From Serinus canaria (lineage: Eukaryota; Chordata; Aves; Passeriformes; Fringillidae), in the NCBI RefSeq assembly GCF_022539315.1, contig NC_066315.1, positions 20,745,649-20,809,648 on the forward strand: a DNA stretch of 64,000 nucleotides, in the 5' to 3' direction. Positions 59,201 through 61,629 of the stretch are shown piece after piece. The position numbers and the translations under genes were made by a program. Below the pieces are notes generated by a model. It was not told the DNA's origin. It did no database searches and saw only the letters and a program-made list of their open reading frames with translations. Numbering within the stretch: the stretch's first letter is position 1; every line of letters begins with the position of its first letter.

Positions 59201-61629
59201 CCCCACAGCTGAATTGTTTGCTACAAAAAAATGAAAAGGCTCCCCTTCCTAGTGCAGAATAATGCTGATTCTTTATCTTCCAAACTCCTATCCTTTATCT
59301 GCCAGCTCTCCAGGCTGCCAGCCTGAGTCATCAGGGGCTCTGCATCCAGCAGCACCTTGTATGGGAGGGTCTTTGTTAAGATGGTGGCCTGGGCAATGCC
59401 ATCTTCTTTAAAACACGAAAAACTGTGTGTGGCTCACAGTTCAGAAGCTCAGAAGCTTATCAACAGGATGCAGGGAGACTTGGGGAAGGTTTTTTTTTTT
59501 CCTCCTAAATTTAAGATTATAAAATGAAGGCTGAAGCTAACAATGGAGATTAGAGGTTTTGTTCCCTGAAGCGCTGAAGCTGGGAACAAACATTAGCCAC
59601 ATCCTGGTCTCATTTGCATCCATGGTGAGAAACCCTGAGGGGCCAAGCAGTGCCTTAAGTTTAGAGTTGCAGAGTTTAACTTGCTTTTTAGCCAGAAAGC
59701 AAATAAATATTCCACCCTCCAGCTCAGCCACAGTGAGTTCCAGCCCAGGGTGAAGTGGGGAACAGGATTAGTGATACCTGGAGACCCCTCTGTGCAGAGC
59801 AAATGCTACATCAATGCTCCTGCTCTGACAGGGTGTTGACAGATGATGAGGGTCTGCATATATCTATTCCAGAAATGTCAGAGATAGGGTTATGAGTGCA
59901 GTTGTGGCTAATTAGAGGTTTCCACGAGGCCACGATTTGGATGAAGGAATGTCTTGGCCCACATATCAGCCAGGTTTCTTTTGGCAAGCTAGAATGAGTG
60001 CAGAGATATTCTCACTCATGCTGCTGCATGAGACACCCATCCCTCCCTGCTGCTTCCTGGACCTACTGCAGGACATTTGCAATCAGTCTCAGTCTTTTCC
60101 TGCACAGTGCCAGTGCCATTTGGTATGGATTAGTAGGAACCTGTTACTGCAGTGCTGGTTAGTCTTCCACTGCAGAGCACAGCCTGACAGACATCTCACA
60201 CTTAACAGTTCTAGGCATGACAACGATGCCTAGAAAATGGATGCCTCCAAATTTATCAAGGGTCTTTCTTTCCTTGCAGGTAAACTTCTAAAAGAAATAT
60301 GAAAATTAGGACCAAACTAGTACGCAGACACTAATCACTCTTTTTTCTGTTTTCTCCACAGCTTGTGGTGGCATTTTCAATGGCTCTAATGGTGTTATCA
60401 GCAGTCCAGGCCATTCACATCTTGATTATCACAACGACATGAACTGCTCATACCACATCACAGTTGGAAATAACAAAGTAGTGGCCCTGAAGTATGTAAT
60501 CCCAGTTCAGTTTGTCATTAAGGGAACAGGGAGGTCTCTGATTCCAGTTAAAGCAGAAATTATTGACAATATTTTCTATGACTCTCCTTTTCCAAGGTCA
60601 AAGCCAAACTAAAATAAGAGATGTTTACTGAAGTCACTTTTATCAGCCTCAGGCTCCCTTCAATCTTTCTTTTTAACTGGTTAGATAAAAAAATCACAAT
60701 TTTAAGTTCCCACTTTGGTTACAACAAGACAAGGAAATTGTAAAAATGCAGCTCATCCTTTTTAGTTAAATTCTATCAGCCTTTAGAAGTTTATACAAGA
60801 AAAATAAGAATACTTTTAGAAAGCAATACCTTTTAGAAAGGTAGTAATCATTTTACAGCTAAAGTTATAATACCCACCCAAAACCAGGGTATTTTTGAGT
60901 GTATGCTTTCTTGCCTAAGAGAGGGAGATTATTGCCACAAAATCTTGCCACTGAGAAATTAAAAACTGATCTGTTCTTCTATCATGTGATTGTGAATTAG
61001 GAGAACATTTCCCAGCTAAAGGAAGACTCACTGGCTTGAACTCTGGGCCTTCATTTTATGTGCCACTCACGTGCCCAAGGAAATTGCACCTGAGCCATTG
61101 CAGAAGTGAGCGAGGGTGTGTTTGCACAGGAGGGACCTCCTGCTTCATAGAAAGCTCACAAAGAGGTGTGCTCACAGCTTGCCTTGCAAGAGGCCCCGTG
61201 GGTGAGGGACCCAATTTCTTTGAGGCTTGTTGGCTGAAGGGTTTTGCCATGCATGTAATGGTTGCTTGGTTTATTCCTGAAGAGACAAGTTTGGCCTGTA
61301 CATGGCTTTGGCTATTGCAAGTACTTGGACCTTTCCTCAAGCACTAAAGCACACAAAGCACAGGAAAAGAACTGAAAATGTGATACCTAAGGCTCCAACT
61401 GTGTTTTACAGATTCAACAGCTTCCAGCTTGAAACATCTCCCTCCTGCTACAAAGACTATGTGGCCGTGTATGATGGCTCAGATACTCATGCTCCTCTCC
61501 TTGGGAAATTCTGTGGCTCAGAATTGCCTCCAGATATTAAGAGCTCCAGTAATAACTTGTTCCTGGTGTTTAGAACTGACTTCTATGGAGCAGACAGGGG
61601 ATGGAAAGCATCCTTCAGAGAGGCCCTAG
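614..61629 (+). CDS. CUBN: Cubilin (CUBN), internal segment: 31 exons, CUB domains 9-23
   Basis: Cubilin is a large peripheral-membrane endocytic receptor. It works with amnionless and megalin in kidney proximal tubule, ileum and yolk sac, taking up intrinsic factor-B12, albumin, transferrin, apoA-I and other ligands. Here 31 exons (5,295 coding bases, 1,765 codons) join in frame into fifteen CUB domains. Most show the CUB pattern: C-G-G near the start, S-P-x-Y-P, C-x-W, F-D-x-E, C-x-x-D, C-G and a final S-D...G-F. All domain-boundary introns are phase 1. The first exon enters at phase 1 and the last leaves at phase 1, so both gene ends are outside the window. Numbering as CUB9-23 rests on the cysteine-poor fifth domain (CUB13) and on resemblance of the last two domains to human CUB22-23, recalled rather than searched. 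The alternative, another multi-CUB protein, is unlikely because no other family has so many tandem CUB domains without interspersed domain types. Confidence 0.96.
1284..1315. repeat. Perfect inverted repeat, 13-bp arms, 6-base loop
   Basis: The arms are CCTAGTTACCTTA (1284-1296) and TAAGGTAACTAGG (1303-1315), with loop GGGTGG. Pairing breaks at the next base (T opposite T). It lies just 3' of an A run in the CUB9 intron. It may form a hairpin in DNA or RNA. Function unknown. Confidence 0.85.
5793..5837. repeat. T19 tract followed by GTT repeats
   Basis: Nineteen T residues run from 5793 to 5811, then interrupted GTT triplets. On the other strand this is a poly-A plus AAC repeat, which can be the decayed tail of an old retroposon, but I recognise no element body beside it. 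Confidence 0.8.
6756..6787. repeat. Poly-A tract
   Basis: Twenty-one A residues, one G, then ten more A. It makes lysine-rich false ORFs in two frames. It lies about 330 bases before the second CUB9 exon. Confidence 0.85.
7122..7296 (+). CDS. CUBN: CUBN exon, second half of CUB9
   Basis: Acceptor CACTTCTAG, entering at phase 0 and leaving at phase 1. It reads V-F-G-G-P, then L-C-V-P (C4, followed by V instead of the usual G), a strand with V-V-R-F-E-T-D (third calcium-site acidic residue) and G-R-G-F-H-A-S-W. Two donors lie three bases apart: after 7293 (gtggtg) and after 7296 (gtgagt). I chose 7296 because gtgagt fits the consensus better. Using the other would drop one glycine between CUB9 and CUB10 without changing frame. 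Confidence 0.85.
7297..8864. other. CUBN: Intron between CUB9 and CUB10 (1.6 kb)
   Basis: Phase 1 domain-boundary intron. It is AT-rich. I see no repeat, RNA gene or convincing ORF in it. Confidence 0.75.
8865..9046 (+). CDS. CUBN: CUBN exon, first half of CUB10
   Basis: Acceptor TCTTTCCAG, phase 1 in; donor GAA|gtaagt, phase 0 out; 182 bases. It reads [18 protein letters not shown], then [10 protein letters not shown] and S-C-N-Y-D-N-V-E. C1-C3 and the Glu and Asp of the calcium site are present. N-N-T and N-F-T are potential glycosylation sites. The boundary falls at the same residue as in CUB9. Confidence 0.95.
9047..14194. other. CUBN: Intron inside CUB10 (5.1 kb)
   Basis: Donor GTAAGT, acceptor ATAACAG. 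It is AT-rich with scattered T runs (for example near 9807 and 13604). ORFs up to 122 codons occur but start and stop at random and show no family pattern or splice logic. I recognise no transposon. Confidence 0.75.
14195..14351 (+). CDS. CUBN: CUBN exon, second half of CUB10
   Basis: Phase 0 in, phase 1 out (GAG-G|gtaatt), 157 bases. It reads [17 protein letters not shown] (C4), then L-Y-I-R-L-H-S-D-T and R-G-F-S-A-R-F-T-E. The SD aspartate completes the calcium-site triad (FDIE, NYD, HSD), so CUB10 looks like an intact calcium-binding CUB domain. Confidence 0.94.
14352..16031. other. CUBN: Intron between CUB10 and CUB11 (1.7 kb)
   Basis: Phase 1 boundary intron. A 134-codon ORF (14859-15263) has no recognisable domain and is treated as chance. 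No repeat recognised. Confidence 0.72.
16032..16148 (+). CDS. CUBN: CUBN exon, first part of CUB11
   Basis: A short exon of 117 bases. Acceptor TTCTAAAG, phase 1 in; donor CCAT|gtaagt, phase 1 out. The joined codon gives A, then [26 protein letters not shown] and Q-E-P. C1 and C2 are both in this exon. Unlike its neighbours, CUB11 is cut before its F-D-I-E strand as well as later, so it spans three exons. Confidence 0.9.
16149..18384. other. CUBN: First intron inside CUB11 (2.2 kb)
   Basis: Phase 1. It contains A runs near 16547 and an AT-rich stretch with a 9-bp perfect inverted repeat at 17245-17268. No transposon or gene seen. Confidence 0.75.
17245..17268. repeat. Short perfect inverted repeat (9-bp arms)
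   Basis: TTATTTATG and CATAAATAA flank the loop GCATTT. Both arms are AT-rich, so chance is a reasonable explanation. Confidence 0.6.
18385..18498 (+). CDS. CUBN: CUBN exon, middle part of CUB11
   Basis: Acceptor TCTTGCCAG, phase 1 in; donor CAAG|gtattg, phase 1 out; 114 bases. It reads [26 protein letters not shown] and A-P-L-Q. It carries C3 and the first two calcium-site acidic residues. Being a symmetrical 1-1 exon, it could be skipped without changing frame, although the domain would then lose its core. Confidence 0.92.
18499..20105. other. CUBN: Second intron inside CUB11 (1.6 kb)
   Basis: Phase 1. It holds a sense CR1 3' fragment (19340-19578) and a T tract near 19690. Otherwise AT-rich without recognised features. 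Confidence 0.75.
19340..19578 (+). mobile_element. CR1 LINE fragment, 3' end, sense
   Basis: It matches the known order of the avian CR1 3' end: a stretch like AGGGTGGTGAAATACTG, the GTTGTCCAGAGAA segment, TTCAAGGTCAGGCTGGATGA, CCCTGCTCATGGCAGAG, a GACC...TTCCTTCCAACCC segment and terminal GTGATTCTATGATG. It is 5'-truncated and diverged, so an old insertion. Confidence 0.88.
20106..20234 (+). CDS. CUBN: CUBN exon, last part of CUB11
   Basis: Acceptor CTTTCAG, phase 1 in; donor CAT|gtaagt, phase 1 out; 129 bases. It reads G-R-Y-C-G-T-T-M-P (C4), [10 protein letters not shown] and A-R-G-F-H-A-T-Y. Where other domains have S-D this has S-N, so the third calcium-site acidic residue is Asn. The three CUB11 exons total 360 bases (120 codons). 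Confidence 0.93.
20504..20636 (+). CDS. CUBN: CUBN exon, first half of CUB12
   Basis: Acceptor CTTGTTGCAG, phase 1 in; donor TTCAT|gtaaat, phase 2 out; 133 bases. It reads [21 protein letters not shown] and L-Q-L-S-F. The exon stops before the acidic strand. It follows the last CUB11 exon by only 269 bases, the shortest intron in the window. Confidence 0.93.
21058..22528 (+). mobile_element. CR1 LINE fragment (ORF2 end and 3' UTR), sense, interrupted by a purine array
   Basis: The 5' part (21058-21487) follows CR1 order: AACCTCATGAAATTCAACAA, CTTGGGGGTGATGATTGGTG, CAGCCCAGAAAGCCAAAGGA, ATCCTGGGCTGCATC and GGCTGAGAAAGTTTGGGCTG with TTCAGG. The 3' part resumes at AGGCTGTGTGGAGACC (about 22156) and continues through CTTCCAGTATCTGA, GGTTGCCCAGAGAAG and TTCCAACTC to ATTCTATGATTCTATTCTG. 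The two parts together form one CR1 copy whose internal GAGAAGAGAAGG stretch has been greatly expanded. The reading frame is broken, so the copy is dead. Confidence 0.88.
21488..22155. repeat. AGAAG/AGAG purine-rich array inside CR1
   Basis: About 670 bases made of AGAGAAG-type units. From 21930 to 22085 every base on the + strand is A or G (156 bases), and again from 22091 to 22155. The first half (about 21530-21860) is much less regular, with scattered C, T and CG dinucleotides. The array sits exactly where intact CR1 has a short GAGAAGAGAAGG motif, so it most likely grew by slippage from that seed. It produces long false ORFs on both strands (Arg/Glu/Lys-rich on +, Ser/Leu/Phe-rich on -). 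Confidence 0.92.
24216..24421 (+). CDS. CUBN: CUBN exon, second half of CUB12
   Basis: Acceptor TCGAAACAG, phase 2 in; donor CACT|gtaagt, phase 1 out; 206 bases. The joined codon gives I, then [16 protein letters not shown] (C3), R-F-C-G-S (C4), V-K-F-V-S-D-T and V-G-F-R-A-T-F-S-H. All four CUB12 cysteines and the three acidic calcium residues are present. The polypyrimidine tract before the acceptor is short (CTTCTGCTGCTGTCG), so the acceptor is only moderately strong. Confidence 0.92.
24422..25340. other. CUBN: Intron between CUB12 and CUB13 (0.9 kb)
   Basis: Phase 1 boundary intron. Its main content is a long T tract (24681-24725). No gene seen. Confidence 0.78.
24681..24725. repeat. Long poly-T tract (T19-G-T25)
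   Basis: Nineteen T, one G, then twenty-five T. It could be the antisense tail of a retroposon, but no body is recognisable beside it. Length is likely to vary between individuals and reads. Confidence 0.9.
25341..25522 (+). CDS. CUBN: CUBN exon, first half of CUB13, lacking C1 and C2
   Basis: Acceptor TGTTTTTCAG, phase 1 in; donor AAG|gtgatt, phase 0 out; 182 bases. It reads L-Y-G-N-D where other domains have x-C-G-G, and S-N-Y-Q-W where others have N-C-x-W. Both partners of the first disulfide are tyrosine. The rest is normal: I-A-S-P-Q-W-P, M-D-I-E-N-H and R-C-Q-Y-D-S-L-K. From memory, mammalian cubilin CUB13 also lacks this pair, which anchors the numbering. The CUB13-14 region has been reported to bind the chaperone RAP. 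N-A-S is a potential glycosylation site. Confidence 0.94.
25523..27176. other. CUBN: Intron inside CUB13 (1.65 kb)
   Basis: Phase 0. It contains an AT-rich tract of ATT/TATT units (25670-25740) and a diverged antisense CR1 fragment (about 26068-26200). Nothing else recognised. Confidence 0.75.
26068..26200 (-). mobile_element. CR1 LINE 3' fragment, antisense
   Basis: Read on +, it shows the reverse complement of the CR1 3' end: GGAGTTGGAAGGGGCC, CTCTAGTCCAACCCGCC and AGCAGGAGCATCTTCAACAC. It is short and degraded, so the limits are approximate. Confidence 0.75.
27177..27366 (+). CDS. CUBN: CUBN exon, second half of CUB13
   Basis: Acceptor TCTCTGCAG, phase 0 in; donor AGAG|gtgggt, phase 1 out; 190 bases. 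It reads V-Y-D-G-S, A-T-Y-C-G-A (C4), [17 protein letters not shown] and a linker ending T-I-A-R. C4 pairs with C3 of the previous exon, so CUB13 retains one disulfide. Its calcium triad is complete (MDIE, QYD, QSD). The linker to CUB14 is longer than usual, bringing the domain unit to 124 codons. Confidence 0.92.
27367..28008. other. CUBN: Intron between CUB13 and CUB14 (0.64 kb)
   Basis: Phase 1 boundary intron. AT-rich, no recognised feature. Confidence 0.75.
28009..28206 (+). CDS. CUBN: CUBN exon, first part of CUB14
   Basis: Acceptor CATGACAG, phase 1 in; donor GATG|gtgagg, phase 1 out; 198 bases. It reads G-A-C-G-G-S, F-S-P-S-W-P, D-C-M-W-L-I, L-D-I-E-S-H and [11 protein letters not shown]. 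The exon runs past C3 to the D-G turn, so the domain is cut later than CUB13. C1-C3 are present. Confidence 0.94.
28207..28537. other. CUBN: Intron inside CUB14 (331 bp)
   Basis: Phase 1. Nothing beyond splice signals seen. Confidence 0.75.
28538..28684 (+). CDS. CUBN: CUBN exon, second part of CUB14
   Basis: Acceptor CATCCCAG, phase 1 in; donor AAAA|gtaaga, phase 1 out; 147 bases. It reads [15 protein letters not shown] (C4), [10 protein letters not shown] and A-G-F-N-A-S-Y-H-K. The calcium triad is complete (LDIE, NYD, MSD). N-A-S is a potential glycosylation site. Confidence 0.93.
28685..29533. other. CUBN: Intron between CUB14 and CUB15 (0.85 kb)
   Basis: Phase 1 boundary intron. A 111-codon ORF (29141-29476) has no family features. 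No repeat recognised. Confidence 0.73.
29534..29724 (+). CDS. CUBN: CUBN exon, first half of CUB15
   Basis: Acceptor after a T run (TTTTTTTTCAG), phase 1 in; donor GAG|gtgagg, phase 0 out; 191 bases. It reads [22 protein letters not shown], then [17 protein letters not shown]. The calcium-site Glu of F-D-x-E is Lys here, and C3 is followed by an extra residue before D. Calcium binding is probably weakened or lost. N-Y-S and N-C-S are potential glycosylation sites. Confidence 0.94.
30011..30194 (+). CDS. CUBN: CUBN exon, second half of CUB15
   Basis: Acceptor TCTGTTTTAG, phase 0 in; donor CTAG|gtaagt, phase 1 out; 184 bases. It reads [19 protein letters not shown] (C4), [10 protein letters not shown] and Q-G-F-K-L-K-Y-E. 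The loop between the D-G-type turn and C4 is several residues longer than in neighbours, which makes this the longest domain unit (125 codons). The donor motif CTAGGTAAGT is duplicated in tandem; using the second copy would add ten bases and shift the frame. Confidence 0.92.
30195..31500. other. CUBN: Intron between CUB15 and CUB16 (1.3 kb)
   Basis: Phase 1 boundary intron. It contains an A run near 30415-30429. Nothing else recognised. Confidence 0.74.
31501..31675 (+). CDS. CUBN: CUBN exon, first part of CUB16
   Basis: Acceptor TTTCCCAG, phase 1 in; donor CCAAA|gtacac, phase 2 out; 175 bases. It reads [35 protein letters not shown] and P-S-P. The exon ends one codon before C3. The donor gtacac is weaker than most here, but the joined reading P-N-C-T-S fits the domain. 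Confidence 0.9.
31676..32708. other. CUBN: Intron inside CUB16 (1.0 kb)
   Basis: Phase 2. ORFs of 87 and 113 codons on opposite strands overlap each other and show no family features. No repeat recognised. Confidence 0.73.
32709..32887 (+). CDS. CUBN: CUBN exon, second part of CUB16
   Basis: Acceptor CTTTTCCAG, phase 2 in; donor ATTG|gtaatg, phase 1 out; 179 bases. The joined codon gives N, then [11 protein letters not shown] (C3), A-K-L-C-G-G-L-M-P (C4), Y-L-R-F-R-S-D-N-S and V-G-F-N-A-K-Y. Where most domains have C-x-x-D this has C-T-S-S, so the middle calcium-site Asp is Ser. Confidence 0.93.
32888..34676. other. CUBN: Intron between CUB16 and CUB17 (1.8 kb)
   Basis: Phase 1 boundary intron holding an antisense CR1 fragment (33960-34078). 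The rest is AT-rich and without recognised features. Confidence 0.76.
33960..34078 (-). mobile_element. CR1 LINE 3' fragment, antisense
   Basis: It begins on + with TTCATAGAATCATAGGATAT, the reverse complement of the CR1 tail, then CCTGATTTGGAAAGGAATCA, CAAGGATGATCAAGGTCCAG, CTCCTGGACCT and AGAATCCCACCATGTGCCTG. The order is that of a common avian CR1 3' end. Strongly 5'-truncated. Confidence 0.88.
34677..34886 (+). CDS. CUBN: CUBN exon, first part of CUB17
   Basis: Acceptor CTTTTTGCAG, phase 1 in; donor TCTG|gtctga, phase 1 out; 210 bases. It reads A-P-C-G-G-T-V, G-Y-P-D-L-H-Y, L-C-E-W-F-L, L-D-I-Q-S-S and [15 protein letters not shown]. The calcium-site Glu is Gln. The donor gtctga is non-standard at position +3, but no better in-phase donor lies near and the joined sequence [12 protein letters not shown] fits the domain. 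N-A-S is a potential glycosylation site. Confidence 0.88.
35181..35321 (+). CDS. CUBN: CUBN exon, second part of CUB17
   Basis: Acceptor GATTTTTGCAG, phase 1 in; 141 bases. It reads [13 protein letters not shown] (C4), [16 protein letters not shown] and S-S-T-E. I place the donor at 35322 (G|gttgga). A better-looking donor, gtaggg, lies nine bases on at 35331 in the same phase, but splicing there would create TAA at the junction with the next exon (T + AA), so the weaker site must be the one used. Confidence 0.88.
35322..35726. other. CUBN: Intron between CUB17 and CUB18 (405 bp)
   Basis: Phase 1 boundary intron with no recognised feature other than the decoy donor at 35331. Confidence 0.75.
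35727..35908 (+). CDS. CUBN: CUBN exon, first half of CUB18
   Basis: Acceptor TATTTCAG, phase 1 in; donor GCT|gtgagt, phase 0 out; 182 bases. It reads [32 protein letters not shown] and S-C-S-S-D-Y-V-A. C1-C3 are present. The Glu position of the calcium site is kept (M-K-T-E), as is the Asp (S-S-D). Confidence 0.95.
35909..37435. other. CUBN: Intron inside CUB18 (1.5 kb)
   Basis: Phase 0. It contains an A17 run (36312-36328) and a G-rich purine stretch near 37183-37203. No gene or transposon recognised. Confidence 0.74.
37436..37607 (+). CDS. CUBN: CUBN exon, second half of CUB18
   Basis: Acceptor ACTCCACAG, phase 0 in; donor GCAG|gtagtg, phase 1 out; 172 bases. It reads [14 protein letters not shown] (C4), [10 protein letters not shown] and A-R-G-F-S-V-S-Y. 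The calcium triad is formally complete (E, SSD, VTD). Confidence 0.94.
37608..38529. other. CUBN: Intron between CUB18 and CUB19 (0.9 kb)
   Basis: Phase 1 boundary intron. No recognised feature. Confidence 0.74.
38530..38736 (+). CDS. CUBN: CUBN exon, first part of CUB19
   Basis: Acceptor GTTTCTGCAG, phase 1 in; donor ATAG|gtttgt, phase 1 out; 207 bases. It reads [29 protein letters not shown] and [12 protein letters not shown]1-C3 and the Glu/Asp calcium residues are present. N-Y-T and N-S-S are potential glycosylation sites. The G-Y-D-G-I-R-N-Y stretch replaces the usual Y-P-x-x-Y-P loop and is a little longer. Confidence 0.92.
38737..41739. other. CUBN: Intron inside CUB19 (3.0 kb)
   Basis: Phase 1. 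It holds a T27 tract (41184-41210). ORFs of 98, 112 and 136 codons have no family features; the longest reads through the T tract as poly-Phe. No transposon recognised. Confidence 0.74.
41184..41210. repeat. Poly-T tract (27 bases)
   Basis: A pure T run. No target-site duplication or element body is visible nearby. Confidence 0.9.
41740..41889 (+). CDS. CUBN: CUBN exon, second part of CUB19
   Basis: Acceptor TTTGCTTAG, phase 1 in; donor GAAG|gtaaat, phase 1 out; 150 bases. It reads [16 protein letters not shown] (C4), V-W-V-Q-F-V-S-D-G and K-G-F-L-A-H-Y. The calcium triad is complete (HLE, HYD, VSD). Confidence 0.93.
41890..42738. other. CUBN: Intron between CUB19 and CUB20 (0.85 kb)
   Basis: Phase 1 boundary intron. 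No recognised feature. Confidence 0.74.
42739..42860 (+). CDS. CUBN: CUBN exon, first part of CUB20
   Basis: A short exon (122 bases). Acceptor TTTTCCTGCAG, phase 1 in; donor ACT|gtgagt, phase 0 out. It reads [21 protein letters not shown] and G-E-T-I-T. It ends before the L-x-F strand, so C3 and C4 both fall in the next exon, as in CUB12 and CUB23. Confidence 0.93.
42861..44700. other. CUBN: Intron inside CUB20 (1.8 kb)
   Basis: Phase 0. Nothing recognised apart from a short AAAAC repeat near 43016-43030 and a locally GC-richer stretch at 44150-44240. Confidence 0.73.
44701..44926 (+). CDS. CUBN: CUBN exon, second part of CUB20
   Basis: Acceptor TGTGTTGCAG, phase 0 in; donor TTAG|gtaagt, phase 1 out. 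At 226 bases it is the longest exon here. It reads [20 protein letters not shown] (C3), G-R-Y-C-G-H (C4), [10 protein letters not shown] and G-G-F-Y-A-T-W. The calcium triad is complete (HIE, KWD, NSD). Confidence 0.94.
44927..46830. other. CUBN: Intron between CUB20 and CUB21 (1.9 kb)
   Basis: Phase 1 boundary intron. Short A runs and a TATATC repeat near 45814; no transposon or gene recognised. Confidence 0.74.
46831..47018 (+). CDS. CUBN: CUBN exon, first half of CUB21
   Basis: Acceptor TTTTTTCCAG, phase 1 in; donor AAG|gtaaaa, phase 0 out; 188 bases. It reads [29 protein letters not shown] and S-C-Q-T-S-Y-V-K. The calcium-site Glu is Pro and the Asp after C3 is Ser, so this domain lacks two of the three acidic ligands. 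N-G-T and N-G-S are potential glycosylation sites. Confidence 0.94.
47019..49231. other. CUBN: Intron inside CUB21 (2.2 kb)
   Basis: Phase 0. It contains a perfect 12-bp inverted repeat (47175-47203). Otherwise AT-rich without recognised features. Confidence 0.75.
47175..47203. repeat. Perfect inverted repeat, 12-bp GC-containing arms, 5-base loop
   Basis: Arms GGTTCCACCTCC (47175-47186) and GGAGGTGGAACC (47192-47203) flank AGCAG. In an AT-rich intron, a GC-rich perfect stem of this length is unlikely by chance, and it would be stable in RNA. It lies about 155 bases after the exon end. Confidence 0.85.
49232..49388 (+). CDS. CUBN: CUBN exon, second half of CUB21
   Basis: Acceptor TCCTTGCCAG, phase 0 in; donor AGCA|gtaagt, phase 1 out; 157 bases. 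It reads [16 protein letters not shown] (C4), I-T-T-V-F-Q-S-Q-D and A-P-G-F-S-A-S-F-T. The usual S-D reads S-Q-D, shifted by one residue. With the changes in the previous exon, CUB21 probably binds no calcium. Confidence 0.92.
49389..50599. other. CUBN: Intron between CUB21 and CUB22 (1.2 kb)
   Basis: Phase 1 boundary intron. No recognised feature. Confidence 0.74.
50600..50749 (+). CDS. CUBN: CUBN exon, first part of CUB22
   Basis: Acceptor TTGTTTGCAG, phase 1 in; donor GAAG|gtaact, phase 1 out; 150 bases. It reads [25 protein letters not shown] and F-E-T-F-D-L-E. C2 is followed by N-Y rather than the usual x-W. The opening C-G-V-N-F-T-G is, from memory, the same as in human CUB22, which supports the domain numbering. 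Confidence 0.93.
52295..52342. repeat. 24-bp perfect tandem duplication
   Basis: A 24-base unit beginning AAGAACATATCTAACATTAA occurs twice head to tail without a mismatch, which suggests a recent event or a length polymorphism. Confidence 0.9.
55783..55858. repeat. 38-bp imperfect tandem duplication
   Basis: Two copies share the core TGTATTGACATAATTGCAAA followed by GCATG. They differ by one base inserted near the start and a few changes at the end. Confidence 0.88.
56600..57058 (+). mobile_element. CR1 LINE fragment, 3' end, sense
   Basis: It follows avian CR1 order: TTCCAAAGGAGGGCTATGAA, CTTGGTCTGTTCAGCCTGGG with GAGGCTGAGGAGAGACCTCA, AGGTTTAGGCTGGATATTAG, GAGTGGTTGGGCACTGGCTG, GGACTTGATGATCTGGGTGG, and CAACTCAGCATATTCTAGCA at the end. 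A short ORF inside (56785-56973) is CR1 3' sequence, not a gene. About 460 bases remain. Confidence 0.9.
57941..58141 (+). CDS. CUBN: CUBN exon, second part of CUB22
   Basis: Acceptor TTCATGCAG, phase 1 in; donor ATTG|gtgagc, phase 1 out; 201 bases. It reads [13 protein letters not shown] (C3), [11 protein letters not shown] (C4), L-L-N-F-Y-T-D and F-G-F-Q-A-R-Y. The gap between F-D-L-E and C3 is about nine residues instead of the usual three to five. Human CUB22, as I remember it, has the same long spacing and ends C-G-x-E-M-P-A-P and L-L-N-F-Y, so this is a conserved property rather than a misplaced exon. Confidence 0.92.
58142..60361. other. CUBN: Intron between CUB22 and CUB23 (2.2 kb)
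   Basis: Phase 1 boundary intron. The second half (59270-60230) is somewhat GC-richer, with chance ORFs up to 98 codons. No transposon recognised. Confidence 0.73.
60362..60491 (+). CDS. CUBN: CUBN exon, first part of CUB23
   Basis: Acceptor TCTCCACAG, phase 1 in; donor CTGAA|gtatgt, phase 2 out; 130 bases. It reads [25 protein letters not shown] and V-V-A-L. C2 is followed by S-Y instead of x-W. The S-P-x-Y-P motif is reduced to S-P-G-H. N-G-S and N-C-S are potential glycosylation sites. Confidence 0.92.
60492..61411. other. CUBN: Intron inside CUB23 (0.9 kb)
   Basis: Phase 2. No recognised feature. A 103-codon ORF at 61036-61347 has an equally long antisense partner and no family pattern. 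Confidence 0.74.
61412..61629 (+). CDS. CUBN: CUBN exon, second part of CUB23
   Basis: Acceptor GTGTTTTACAG, phase 2 in; donor CTAG|gtatgt, phase 1 out; 218 bases. The joined codon gives K, then [21 protein letters not shown] (C3), K-F-C-G-S-E-L-P (C4), L-V-F-R-T-D and R-G-W-K-A-S-F-R. The final G-W replaces the usual G-F; human CUB23 as I remember it also has G-W-K. The calcium triad is complete (QLE, YKD, RTD). Confidence 0.94.
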
